From assembly GCA_023381995.1 (NCBI GenBank), contig JAMCVD010000121.1, positions 1-34,964 of the forward strand: DNA of 34,964 bases, given 5' to 3'. Shown here piece after piece: positions 26,296 through 34,964 of this stretch (positions are counted from its first letter, which is position 1; the number at the start of each line of letters is the position of its first letter). The stretch comes from Deltaproteobacteria bacterium. Lineage in GTDB: Bacteria; JAMCPX01. Below the pieces are notes generated by a model that was not told where the DNA came from, did no database searches, and saw only the letters and a program-made list of their open reading frames with translations. The position numbers and the translations under genes are program-made.

Positions 26296-27210
26296 ATGGA
26301 TAATATCTCCGATATGAGACGGGTAGCAGTGGTTGATCTGGGGACGAACGCCATGCGGCTTGCGATAGGGGAGGGGAGCGCAGACCGTTACACGCTGGCC
26401 AAGTATATAAGGTACCCGAACAGGCTGAGCCAGGGCATGTTTTCCGACGGGATGCTGAAACAGCACGCAATGGAGAGGACGCTGGAGGCGTTCGATGATA
26501 TACGGTCGCTCCTCGACGGCTACCGCATCGACATGCTGCGCCTGGTAGCTACGAGCGTACTGAGGACTGCAAAGAACGCCCGGCAGTTCGTAGAGCTTGT
26601 CAGGGGAAGGACGGGCTTCGACGTGGAGATAATATCGGGCACGGAAGAGGCGAGGCTTATCCATACGGGCGCCGTAGACGGCATCGATGTCGGCAGCAGG
26701 CTTGCATTCGTTGTCGATATCGGCGGTGGCAGCACGGAGCTGTCCGTGGGCGATCGCGATGGCATACGGGCGGCGTTGTCCGTGGAGACCGGCGCAGTGC
26801 GGCTGAGAGAGGGCTTTCTGCACCACGATCCGCCGATGCGGGACGAGCTTGACGCCGTACTCTCGTCTATCGACAGCTCTTTCAAAGGCACGTTCGAGAG
26901 GATACGGGCGTTGAGGCCGGACATACAGATAGGCGTGCCTGGCAATATAGGCACTATCTACAATACGCTGAAACCGGCGGATGGACTTGCCATCGAAGAT
27001 CTCAAGATATTCTACGGAGAGCTTTCTGCGATGAGTATCGGTCAGATAAAGTCCCTTACGGGCCTTGAAGCGGACAAGGCCGACATCCTCCTCCCCGGGC
27101 TCATGATCCTTATAAGGATCATGGACTCATTGAATACAGGTCGGTGCTACCTGTCGCAGAAAGGCCTGTTGCACGGCCTGCTGATCAGTCTGCTGGGAGA
27201 GACGTATTGA
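26296..27210 (+). CDS. Ppx/GppA family phosphatase
   Basis: VAVVDLGTNAMRLAIGEG; ATSVLRTAKNA; ISGTEEARLIHTGAV; FVVDIGGGSTELSVGD. Confidence 0.92.
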   Translation: MDNISDMRRVAVVDLGTNAMRLAIGEGSADRYTLAKYIRYPNRLSQGMFSDGMLKQHAMERTLEAFDDIRSLLDGYRIDMLRLVATSVLRTAKNARQFVELVRGRTGFDVEIISGTEEARLIHTGAVDGIDVGSRLAFVVDIGGGSTELSVGDRDGIRAALSVETGAVRLREGFLHHDPPMRDELDAVLSSIDSSFKGTFERIRALRPDIQIGVPGNIGTIYNTLKPADGLAIEDLKIFYGELSAMSIGQIKSLTGLEADKADILLPGLMILIRIMDSLNTGRCYLSQKGLLHGLLISLLGETY

Positions 27211-27273
27211 CTTCTCGTACAAGCGGCTTTAAACTCTTCATAAGAAAAAAGCGGTCGAAAGGAGTTTGAAGAC

Positions 27274-28116
27274 ATGAACCAATTGAAGACAGTGCTGCTT
27301 CTCGGCACACTTACCGGCCTGCTGGTACTGATCGGCGGGGCGCTCGGGGGGGAGAGCGGTATGCTGATAGCGTTTTTCATTGCTGTGGCGATGAACTTTT
27401 TCAGCTACTGGTTCTCCGACAGGATCGTCCTTGCGATGTACAGGGCAAAGGAGCTCTCGGAGTCGGATGCACCAAGGCTGTTCTTTACAGTCAGGAAACT
27501 CACGACAAAGGCGGGACTTCCGATGCCGAGGGTATACCTTATACAGAGCCCTACGCCGAACGCGTTTGCGACGGGCCGCAGCGCCGGGCACGCCGCGGTG
27601 GCTGTAACGCAGGGGCTGCTCGACATCCTGAGCGAAGAAGAGATGGAGGGCGTACTCGGCCACGAGCTTTCGCATGTCGGACACAGGGACATCCTTATAA
27701 GCAGTATATCGGCGACGATAGCGGGCGCCATCATCCTGCTTGCACGGATGGCGATGTTTGCGGACCTGTTCGGCGGGTTCAACAGCAGGAACAGGAACAA
27801 TGTGTTCGTGATGCTCTTTTTTGCCATACTCGCCCCTATCGCGGCCAGCATCGTTCAGCTCGCGATATCGCGGTCGAGGGAGTTTTACGCTGACGAAGGC
27901 AGCGCGAAGCTGACGGGCAGTCCGAACGGCCTGATCTCGGCATTGAAGAAGCTCGAGTATGGGAACCGGAGGATACCGATGCAGACGAACCCCTCGACAG
28001 CGCATATGTTCATCGTATCGCCGTTCCTGGGCAAAGGCATCGTGTCCCTCTTCAGCACGCACCCGCCCATAGAGGCAAGGATTGATAGATTGGAGAAAAT
28101 GATCTATAATAGATGA
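27274..28116 (+). CDS. htpX: M48 family zinc metalloprotease HtpX
   Basis: Two N-terminal TM helices; GLPMPRVYLIQSPTPNAFATGR; HELSHVGHRD; SREFYADEGSAKLTG; FSTHPPIEARI. Confidence 0.94.
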   Translation: MNQLKTVLLLGTLTGLLVLIGGALGGESGMLIAFFIAVAMNFFSYWFSDRIVLAMYRAKELSESDAPRLFFTVRKLTTKAGLPMPRVYLIQSPTPNAFATGRSAGHAAVAVTQGLLDILSEEEMEGVLGHELSHVGHRDILISSISATIAGAIILLARMAMFADLFGGFNSRNRNNVFVMLFFAILAPIAASIVQLAISRSREFYADEGSAKLTGSPNGLISALKKLEYGNRRIPMQTNPSTAHMFIVSPFLGKGIVSLFSTHPPIEARIDRLEKMIYNR

Positions 28117-28131
28117 TGGAGACGGTGACAG

Positions 28132-30432
28132 ATGTTCGACTTAACCAACTATAAGGACAGGCTTGCGGAGCGGACTCAGGCGGTAATCAATCTTGCGATC
28201 GACGACTCCAAAAAACGACAGCAGTTCTATGTCGGCGTAGAGCACCTGTTCATCGCGTTCATAACGATCGAGAAGGAGTTCTACAACGACCTTACCAATG
28301 CACTCGGGATCGAGCGGAAGTTGATCGAGGACCTCCTGAAGGAGCACCTGAACAATTCCAAGTATTTCGTTACGAGGGGCGTTAAGTTCCTCCCCGATGC
28401 AAACACCGTCATGCAGATCGCACTGGAGAATATAAGGCGTGAGGGCAAGCAGGTCATAATGCCCGTGGACCTCCTGGTGGCGATGTTCGAAGAGGGACAC
28501 TGCTACCCGGTCCAGTTGCTGCGTGGCTTCGGATACGATCCGAGGACCGTCATCGTAGAGATAGAGAGGCTCGTCAGGAAGCGCGATGAGAAAGAAAAGG
28601 AGCTCAAGAAGAAGTATGAGCTACCGCCGTACCTGAAGCAGTTCGGGACAAACCTGAACAAGCTCGCGAGGCTGGACAAGCTGCCGCCCCTGATAGGGCG
28701 GGAGAAGGAACTGGGCCAGATAATGGAGATCCTCTCGCACAGGGAGCGGAGCAACTCCGTAATGCTTGTCGGTGAGGCGGGTGTCGGCAAGACGGCGATA
28801 GTGGAAGGCCTCGCGAGGATGATAGAGCTGGAGCCCGATCGTGTCCCGCACAGGCTGGAGGACAAACAGATTGTCAATCTGCAGATGAACACCATAGTGG
28901 CTGGGACGATGTTCAGGGGCATGTTCGAGGACAGGATCGAGCGCATCATAAAGGAGCTGAAGGAGAGACAGAACATCATATTGTTCGTCGATGAGGCGCA
29001 CAGTCTTGTTGGGGCGGGCTCCGCGATGGGGGTGCCGAGCGATGCCGCGAACATATTCAAGTCCAGTCTCGCGAGGGGGGAGGTCCAGATTATAGGGGCG
29101 ACGACGTACACGGAGTACAAGGAATTTATAGCGGAAGACGAGGCGCTCGCCCGGAGGTTCAGGCTCGTCCACGTCAAGGAGCCGTCGTTTGCAGAGGCAA
29201 AGACGATCCTCGAGGGGGTGATACCGAGGCTCGAGAAGCTGTACTCCGTCACGATACCGCAGGAGGCCGTGGATGTCGCGGTCGAGATGAGCCAGAGGTA
29301 TAACAAGTCCGTGAGGCTCCCGGACAAGGTGATAGGATGGCTCGACACCTCATCGGTCAAGACCGAGATCAAGAATGAAGAGGTCGTCACGGTGGATACG
29401 GTCAAGGAGGTCGTCGCACAGGAGTCCCAGATACCGCTCGACATGGTATCGAGGGACACCGTCCAGCGCTTCCTGCATATAGAGGACATACTCTCCAGGA
29501 GGGTCATGGGGCAGCACGAGGCGATAAAGAGCGTTACGGACTATATCAGGCTGAACAAGGGGCCCCTGAAGGAAAATTACAACAGGCCGGATGCGGTACT
29601 CCTGTTCCTGGGACCTACCGGCGTAGGGAAAACGGAGCTGGCCAAGGCGCTCGCCGAGTTCTTTTACGAGGACGAGCATAAGATCGTGCGGATCGATATG
29701 TCGGAGTATTCCGATTCCTCCATAGCCGTTGACAAGCTTATCGGCATGCCCAGGGGCATCGTGGGCTCCGAGAGGGGAGGGATACTTACCAATATGGTAA
29801 AGGACAACCCGTCTTCGGTGGTCCTCCTCGACGAGATCGAGAAGGCAAACAGCTTTATCCATAACCTCCTGCTCCAGGTGTTTGACGAGGGCTGGCTTAC
29901 GGACGGAAGGGGCAAGAAGATATATTTCAGCGATACCATCATAATAATGACGAGCAACCTCGGCGCAGACCAGTTTAAGAAGTTCATGCAGCCTCTCGGG
30001 TTCCTGAAGGACTCCAGGGAAGGACTCGGCCCCCTTCGTAAGTCGGTTATGGCCGAGGCAGAGAGGATATTCTCGCCGGAATTCCTTAACAGGATAGACG
30101 AGGTGATTGTCTTTAACCCGCTGGAGTATGAGACGGTAAAGGACATCGCACGCAAGTACATAGACCAGATCATGAAACAGACGGAAAGGCAGGACAGGTA
30201 TTTGACTGTGACCGAAGATGCCCTCGACTATATCGTCGCCAACGGCTACAGCCAGAAGTATGGGGCAAGACTGCTGAAGAGGACGATAGATCAGCTCATA
30301 AAGATACCCCTGACCTCGAACTGGGACAGGGCAAAGAAGTTCGATATATATATGAATAACGGCGCATTGGATGTGAAGGTCGGCTTCGAGGATGTCTCTC
30401 CCGATGCAACGCTCGCATCGGTAGTGACATGA
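28132..30432 (+). CDS. Clp-family AAA+ ATPase (ClpA/ClpC-like, two AAA modules)
   Basis: Clp_N-like N-terminus; Walker A GEAGVGKTA and GPTGVGKTE; Walker B IILFVDEAH and VVLLDEIEKA; LNRIDEVIVFNPL. Confidence 0.92.
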   Translation: MFDLTNYKDRLAERTQAVINLAIDDSKKRQQFYVGVEHLFIAFITIEKEFYNDLTNALGIERKLIEDLLKEHLNNSKYFVTRGVKFLPDANTVMQIALENIRREGKQVIMPVDLLVAMFEEGHCYPVQLLRGFGYDPRTVIVEIERLVRKRDEKEKELKKKYELPPYLKQFGTNLNKLARLDKLPPLIGREKELGQIMEILSHRERSNSVMLVGEAGVGKTAIVEGLARMIELEPDRVPHRLEDKQIVNLQMNTIVAGTMFRGMFEDRIERIIKELKERQNIILFVDEAHSLVGAGSAMGVPSDAANIFKSSLARGEVQIIGATTYTEYKEFIAEDEALARRFRLVHVKEPSFAEAKTILEGVIPRLEKLYSVTIPQEAVDVAVEMSQRYNKSVRLPDKVIGWLDTSSVKTEIKNEEVVTVDTVKEVVAQESQIPLDMVSRDTVQRFLHIEDILSRRVMGQHEAIKSVTDYIRLNKGPLKENYNRPDAVLLFLGPTGVGKTELAKALAEFFYEDEHKIVRIDMSEYSDSSIAVDKLIGMPRGIVGSERGGILTNMVKDNPSSVVLLDEIEKANSFIHNLLLQVFDEGWLTDGRGKKIYFSDTIIIMTSNLGADQFKKFMQPLGFLKDSREGLGPLRKSVMAEAERIFSPEFLNRIDEVIVFNPLEYETVKDIARKYIDQIMKQTERQDRYLTVTEDALDYIVANGYSQKYGARLLKRTIDQLIKIPLTSNWDRAKKFDIYMNNGALDVKVGFEDVSPDATLASVVT

Positions 30433-30507
30433 GCGTGTCGGCCTAAAGTCGCTTCGTTTGTTTTGTAGTGAGAAATACCATAATGATGCAGGAAAGGGGT
30501 GTATTGT

Positions 30508-31440
30508 ATGATTGAGCTGAAGGGCATAACAAAAAAATACGGGGACAGGACGGTACTGAACAGTATCTCCTTTAGGGTGGAGAAGGGCGAGGTGCTTGGT
30601 TTCCTTGGACCGAACGGCGCAGGGAAGACCACGACAATGCGTATCATCACAGGCTATCTGTCGCCTACCATGGGCGAGGTGATGGTGGAGGGGTACGACA
30701 TAAAGAAAGAGCCTGTCAGGGTGAGGAGCATCATCGGCTATCTCCCGGAGCTTGCTCCGGCCTACCCGGAGATGACGGTGCTCGGATACTTGAAGTTCAT
30801 GGCGGGGATCAAGGGCCTGTCGGGCAGGTACAGCAAGGATGCCATAGACCGTGTTATACAGCGGATCAGCCTCGATAAGGTGAAGGACAGGATCATAGGC
30901 AACCTCTCCAGGGGGTACAGACAGAGGGTGGGCATCGCCCAGGCCTTGCTCAGCAACCCGTCCATACTGATACTCGACGAGCCGACGGTCGGGCTCGACC
31001 CGGAGCAGATAATAGAGATAAGGAACCTGATCAGGGAGCTCGGGAGCGACCACACTATTATCCTGAGCACCCATGTGCTTCCCGAGGTCACCGTTACGTG
31101 CAACAGGGTCCTTGTCATCAATGACGGCAAGCTGCTCGCAGGCGGTGACTATAATATGCTCTCGGACGATATCTACAGGGAGAGGACGTACCGCCTCGTT
31201 ACCACCAGACTGGACGACGGGGTCGTCCGGCTGATCGAGTCCATAGACGGCATAAAGGCTGTGGAGAGGCACGATGACGGTTTTACGATTACGATAGACA
31301 CCGGCTTCAAGAACCCCGAGGTCATAACGGACGCGGTGTTCAAGGCAGGGTATTCCGTTGCCGAGTTCTCGTCGAAGCGCGTCAGCCTTGAAGATGTGTA
31401 TATAAAACTGCTCTCGCATGACAGGGGAGGTATTCAATGA
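30508..31440 (+). CDS. ABC transporter ATP-binding protein (GldA/CcmA-like)
   Basis: GPNGAGKTTTMRIITGYL; NLSRGYRQRVGIAQALLSNPSILILDEPTVGLDP. Confidence 0.93.
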   Translation: MIELKGITKKYGDRTVLNSISFRVEKGEVLGFLGPNGAGKTTTMRIITGYLSPTMGEVMVEGYDIKKEPVRVRSIIGYLPELAPAYPEMTVLGYLKFMAGIKGLSGRYSKDAIDRVIQRISLDKVKDRIIGNLSRGYRQRVGIAQALLSNPSILILDEPTVGLDPEQIIEIRNLIRELGSDHTIILSTHVLPEVTVTCNRVLVINDGKLLAGGDYNMLSDDIYRERTYRLVTTRLDDGVVRLIESIDGIKAVERHDDGFTITIDTGFKNPEVITDAVFKAGYSVAEFSSKRVSLEDVYIKLLSHDRGGIQ

Positions 31441-32213
31441 ACCCGAGAAAAATATGGTCGATAATCAAGAAGGAGCTGGTCTCTTATTTTGCGTCGCCTA
31501 TAGCCTACGTGATACTGGGCATATTCACGCTCCTGGGGGGCTACTTCTTTTACGTCAGGATACAGCTCTATAACTATGTAAGCCTCCAGTACATGAGGTA
31601 CCAGGGCTATATCACATCGCTGAACATAAACGATTACATCGTGAAGCCCATGTTTGCTAACCTTGCGGTGATTCTTCTGCTGCTCATACCGATAGTTACC
31701 ATGAAGTCTTTTGCTGAGGAGAAGAGGAACGGGACAAAGGAGCTCGTCATGACTTCCCCGGTGACGTTGACCGACATCCTGATCGGTAAGTTTGTCTCGG
31801 CGTGCATCGTCTTTGTCACCATGCTCGTCTTTACGACATCGATCCCCATATTCCTGATAATCTACGGGGAGCCGGACAAAGGCATAATTCTGACGACATA
31901 CCTCGGCATGTTTCTTATGGGCTCGACGATGATCGCCATCGGCATGTTCGCTTCGAGTATTACAGAGAACCAGATAGTCGCCGCTGTCATAACCTTCGGG
32001 CTCCTGCTCCTGTTCTGGGCGATAGGATGGGTGTCTCATGGGGTCAGTCCGGGGCTGTCGACCTTCCTGAGCTATCTCTCACTCATAGATATACACTTCC
32101 AGGACATGATAAAGGGAATCATAGATACGAGAGACATAGTGTACTATCTCAGCGGGATATTTTTCTTCCTTTTCCTTACGCATAGGGTCTTGGAATCAGA
32201 GAGATGGAGGTGA
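31437..32213 (+). CDS. ABC-2 type permease (GldF-like)
   Basis: KKELVSYFASPIAYVILGIFTLLGGYFF; six hydrophobic helices; FAEEKRNGTKELVMTSPVT. ATGA overlap with the ATPase. Confidence 0.88.
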   Translation: MNPRKIWSIIKKELVSYFASPIAYVILGIFTLLGGYFFYVRIQLYNYVSLQYMRYQGYITSLNINDYIVKPMFANLAVILLLLIPIVTMKSFAEEKRNGTKELVMTSPVTLTDILIGKFVSACIVFVTMLVFTTSIPIFLIIYGEPDKGIILTTYLGMFLMGSTMIAIGMFASSITENQIVAAVITFGLLLLFWAIGWVSHGVSPGLSTFLSYLSLIDIHFQDMIKGIIDTRDIVYYLSGIFFFLFLTHRVLESERWR

Positions 32214-32217
32214 TAGC

Positions 32218-33735
32218 ATGAAAATAGCGTTATGGATTACTGGTGTATTGTTTATCGTTACGGGCATGTTCATATACCTCGTAACGTCGCTGCTCAGCGC
32301 ATGGGCGATACTGTTCCTGTCGTCCGGGCTGCTCTTCGTCGTTCTATGGGTTGTCCTGTACAGGAGGGAGATACAGGGGGCTTTCAGCGTACAAAAGGCC
32401 TTTTACGGCTTCAACGTCATAGTGCTTGTAGCGGTCGTCCTGGGGATAGTTTCCGTTATAAATTACGTGTCGACGGACTATTATAAAAGGTGGGACCTGA
32501 CGTCCAACAGGCAGTATACGCTCTCTCAGGAGACCCGGAAAGTCCTCGGGGGGCTTCGGCAGGGGCTTACGATCAAGGCCTTCTTTCAGGAAGGCACGGG
32601 CATGAAAATAAGGGACCTGCTTGCGGAGTATGCCTATCTGAGCAGGCACGTACACTATGAGGTCATCGACCCGGACAAGGAACCGACCATTGCGAAGAGC
32701 TATGGTATAACATCAAGCGGGACCATCGTCTTACAGTACGGTACGAAGACCGTGAAGATAGAACAGTCCACGGAGAACGGCATAACAAACGCAATCATAA
32801 AGCTGCTCTCGGCCCGTGTCATAAATGTATGCTATATAACCGGCAACGGAGAGCGGGACCTGGCGGACACCTCGGGGGTCGAGGGATACGGCCTGTTCAA
32901 ACAGGCGCTTATCGATCAGGACTATACCGTTACGCCGCTCCTTCTCCCGGCTGCCGCGTCCATACCGACGTCCTGTACGCTCGTCGTAGACGCAGGTGCC
33001 GTCAAGCCGTTCCTGTCCAGTGAGCTGGGCTTGCTCGATGACTATCTGAAGGCCGGCGGGTATCTTTTTGTAATGATGGATCCACTGACCCGGACAGGCC
33101 TTTCGAAGTTCCTTTCGAAGTACGGGATAGTTGTAGGAGACAATGTTGTCCTCGATCAGGTCGTAAGGCTGTTCCAGGGCCCGGCCCTCGGTGTCGAGCC
33201 CGTTGTGACCCAGTATAGCAAGGTGAGCGATATAACGAAGAACTTCAAGGGTACGACGATCTTCCCCCTTGTGCGATCGGTCGACAAGGAGAGAACGGCC
33301 AATTCTGGCACCGGCATCCTCTCGATTGCCAGAACGAGCAACACGAGCTGGACGGACGTCCATCTTAAGAAGCTCTTCAGCAAAGGGATTGCCAAGTTCG
33401 GTCCTGGGGATGTCAAGGGCCCTATCAGCGTCGCCGTTGCGGGAACGCTGACACTCGGAAACAGGGTCGCCCGTATCGCTGTGTTCGGTACTTCAAAGAT
33501 TGCCACGAACAAGTATATAACGGCGCTGTTCAACAAGGACCTTGTAATGAATACCGTAAGCTGGCTTGTCGAGGAGGGGAACCTCGTGACCATACGGTCG
33601 AGGCCCAACAAAGGCCAGCAGATGTTCTTGACCGTCGTGCAGGGTAAGCTGATATTTTATTTGACCGTCGTTCTGATCCCGGCCATGCTTTTCTTCTTCG
33701 GCGTACTCGCCTACATGAGGATGAAGAGGCTGTAG
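32218..33735 (+). CDS. GldG-family ABC-associated protein
   Basis: YYKRWDLTSNRQYTLSQETRKVLGGL; C-terminal TM; downstream of the GldA/F-like pair. Confidence 0.85.
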   Translation: MKIALWITGVLFIVTGMFIYLVTSLLSAWAILFLSSGLLFVVLWVVLYRREIQGAFSVQKAFYGFNVIVLVAVVLGIVSVINYVSTDYYKRWDLTSNRQYTLSQETRKVLGGLRQGLTIKAFFQEGTGMKIRDLLAEYAYLSRHVHYEVIDPDKEPTIAKSYGITSSGTIVLQYGTKTVKIEQSTENGITNAIIKLLSARVINVCYITGNGERDLADTSGVEGYGLFKQALIDQDYTVTPLLLPAAASIPTSCTLVVDAGAVKPFLSSELGLLDDYLKAGGYLFVMMDPLTRTGLSKFLSKYGIVVGDNVVLDQVVRLFQGPALGVEPVVTQYSKVSDITKNFKGTTIFPLVRSVDKERTANSGTGILSIARTSNTSWTDVHLKKLFSKGIAKFGPGDVKGPISVAVAGTLTLGNRVARIAVFGTSKIATNKYITALFNKDLVMNTVSWLVEEGNLVTIRSRPNKGQQMFLTVVQGKLIFYLTVVLIPAMLFFFGVLAYMRMKRL

Positions 33736-33812
33736 AGCGTGCGAAAGAGGGACGGATTTATCGTAGTGGCCGGCGTGTCGCACCATGAAATAGTATGCTT
33801 TGAGGAGGACGA

Positions 33813-34964
33813 ATGAACTTTAAACTGACTCTCTACCTTACCGTAGTGCTCGCTGTTGCTCTTGGGATCGTGCTCTTCGTTGTGAAGCCGAGGAACAGCA
33901 CCAGCATTACGAAGGCCCGGATCGAGGCCAGACGGGTTTTCAAAATGGACGGTAGCAGCATCGAAAAGGTGTCCGTCGAGAACGAGCATGGCAGCTTTAC
34001 GGTGCAGCAGAGTAGCCCCGGGAATTGGACGATCGTGTCGCCCGTTCATACGGGCACCGATAGGACGGTGATCAACGGCATAGTGAACGGCATCAAGACG
34101 CTCGATTACGAGAGGAACATAGGTGCCGGTCCGCTGTCGGCATTCGGTCTGAGCCCGGCGTCCATAACGGCAACGGTAACGTCGTCGGACAATCGTGTCT
34201 ATACCGTCGAGATCGGTACAAAGACCCCGGTCGGAGAGTATTATTACGCAAGGGCGGTGCACGGCCGTGGGGGTATCTTTACGATCACGGGCTGGATAAG
34301 GAACGAGCTCGATAGTACGCTGTTCCACCTGAGGGACAAGAGTGTTTTGTCGATCCCCCGCAACGACATAGAGGGCATATCCTTCTCGAAGAAGGGCAGG
34401 CCCGCTTATGCGCTGAAACAGAGCAACGGGGTATGGTTTTTTGCGAGGCCTTCGTATAACAGGCTCAAGACGGCGTTTTTAAACGATATGCTTTTTAAGC
34501 TGACCAATCTCACCGCGACCAATATCATTGACGACGCCTCCGGCCTGAGAGGGACGGGGCTTGAAAAGCCCTCGGCGATCATCGGCATACTGGGGTCGGA
34601 CAACAGGAAGTTCGACCTGAAGATAGGCAAGGAGGCAGATCGGAACGATGTTTACGCGGCAGTTTCCGGGCGTCCCCCCGTCTATGTGATAAACAAAGGC
34701 ATACTTTCGACCTTTGATAAGCCCGTGGGCACGATGGTCGACGACAAGCTGCTGATGCAGAGCAAGTGGTCGCTCTCATCCGTGGAGATTGTATGGCACG
34801 GCAGGGCCGTTACGCTTTCAAGGAAGGATTATACGCACTGGCTGAAGGACGGCTCTCCCTACGCGGGTACGAAGGATGTCAGCGGGCTGATCGATACGCT
34901 GACGTCTGCCGGGGCCGAGCGGTTCGTCGAAAAGGAGAGGCAGGCGGAGAATGCTGCGATTACA
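33813..34964 (+). CDS. DUF4340-like protein, truncated by the right window edge
   Basis: ATG at 33813 with SD GAGGAGG. Translates MNFKLTLYLTVVLAVALGIVLFVVKPRN...IEKVSVENEHGSFTVQQSSPGNWTIVSPV. Open to the window end, so absent from the ORF list. Confidence 0.8.
   Translation, partial: MNFKLTLYLTVVLAVALGIVLFVVKPRNSTSITKARIEARRVFKMDGSSIEKVSVENEHGSFTVQQSSPGNWTIVSPVHTGTDRTVINGIVNGIKTLDYERNIGAGPLSAFGLSPASITATVTSSDNRVYTVEIGTKTPVGEYYYARAVHGRGGIFTITGWIRNELDSTLFHLRDKSVLSIPRNDIEGISFSKKGRPAYALKQSNGVWFFARPSYNRLKTAFLNDMLFKLTNLTATNIIDDASGLRGTGLEKPSAIIGILGSDNRKFDLKIGKEADRNDVYAAVSGRPPVYVINKGILSTFDKPVGTMVDDKLLMQSKWSLSSVEIVWHGRAVTLSRKDYTHWLKDGSPYAGTKDVSGLIDTLTSAGAERFVEKERQAENAAIT

Noticed and set aside
28503-29507. 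334-aa antisense ORF opposite the Clp ATPase
   Set aside because: Ser/Leu-rich shadow translation of a conserved AAA+ gene.
29350-31437. 695-aa antisense ORF opposite the Clp ATPase and ABC ATPase
   Set aside because: Crosses two well-supported plus-strand genes and their intergenic gap. No recognisable domain; consistent with GC/codon-bias-driven antisense openness.
1-34964. CRISPR arrays, tRNA/rRNA genes, transposases, prophage genes
   Set aside because: No direct-repeat/spacer pattern, T-loop-like tRNA motif, transposase or phage structural motif was seen on either strand.

Overview
The window looks like ordinary bacterial chromosome with dense, mostly operonic coding and no rRNA, tRNA, CRISPR or IS element that I can recognise. 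From left to right it contains: a partial minus-strand ORF; comF; a minus-strand minor-pilin operon (fimT/gspH-like, pilV, pilW, pilX, pilY1); a small membrane protein; ruvX; a short encapsulated-ferritin-like (EncFtn) protein behind two tandem acyl-CoA dehydrogenases; a CHASE2 adenylate/guanylate cyclase; bioD; a sulfur-transfer operon (thrC, a cysteine synthase-like gene, a JAMM peptidase, a MoaD/ThiS-like carrier fused to a NIL domain, a MoeB/ThiF-like E1, and DsrE- and DsrF-like proteins); galU; a hypothetical; a SuhB-like phosphatase; an FHA-GGDEF protein; glpK; a tandem-SLBB protein; ppx/gppA; htpX; a divergent Clp ATPase; and a GldA/F/G-like ABC module ending in a truncated DUF4340 gene. 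The best candidate for an unusual system is the sulfur operon (about 15285-19839). Its sulfur carrier has its GG motif buried upstream of a C-terminal NIL domain, so activation would need cleavage, and a JAMM peptidase is encoded directly upstream. A9 tract lies exactly in the carrier-NIL linker. The JAMM gene carries an out-of-frame 26-bp exact copy of a thrC segment in place of a predicted core strand. All family calls come from reading motifs by eye; no searches were run.
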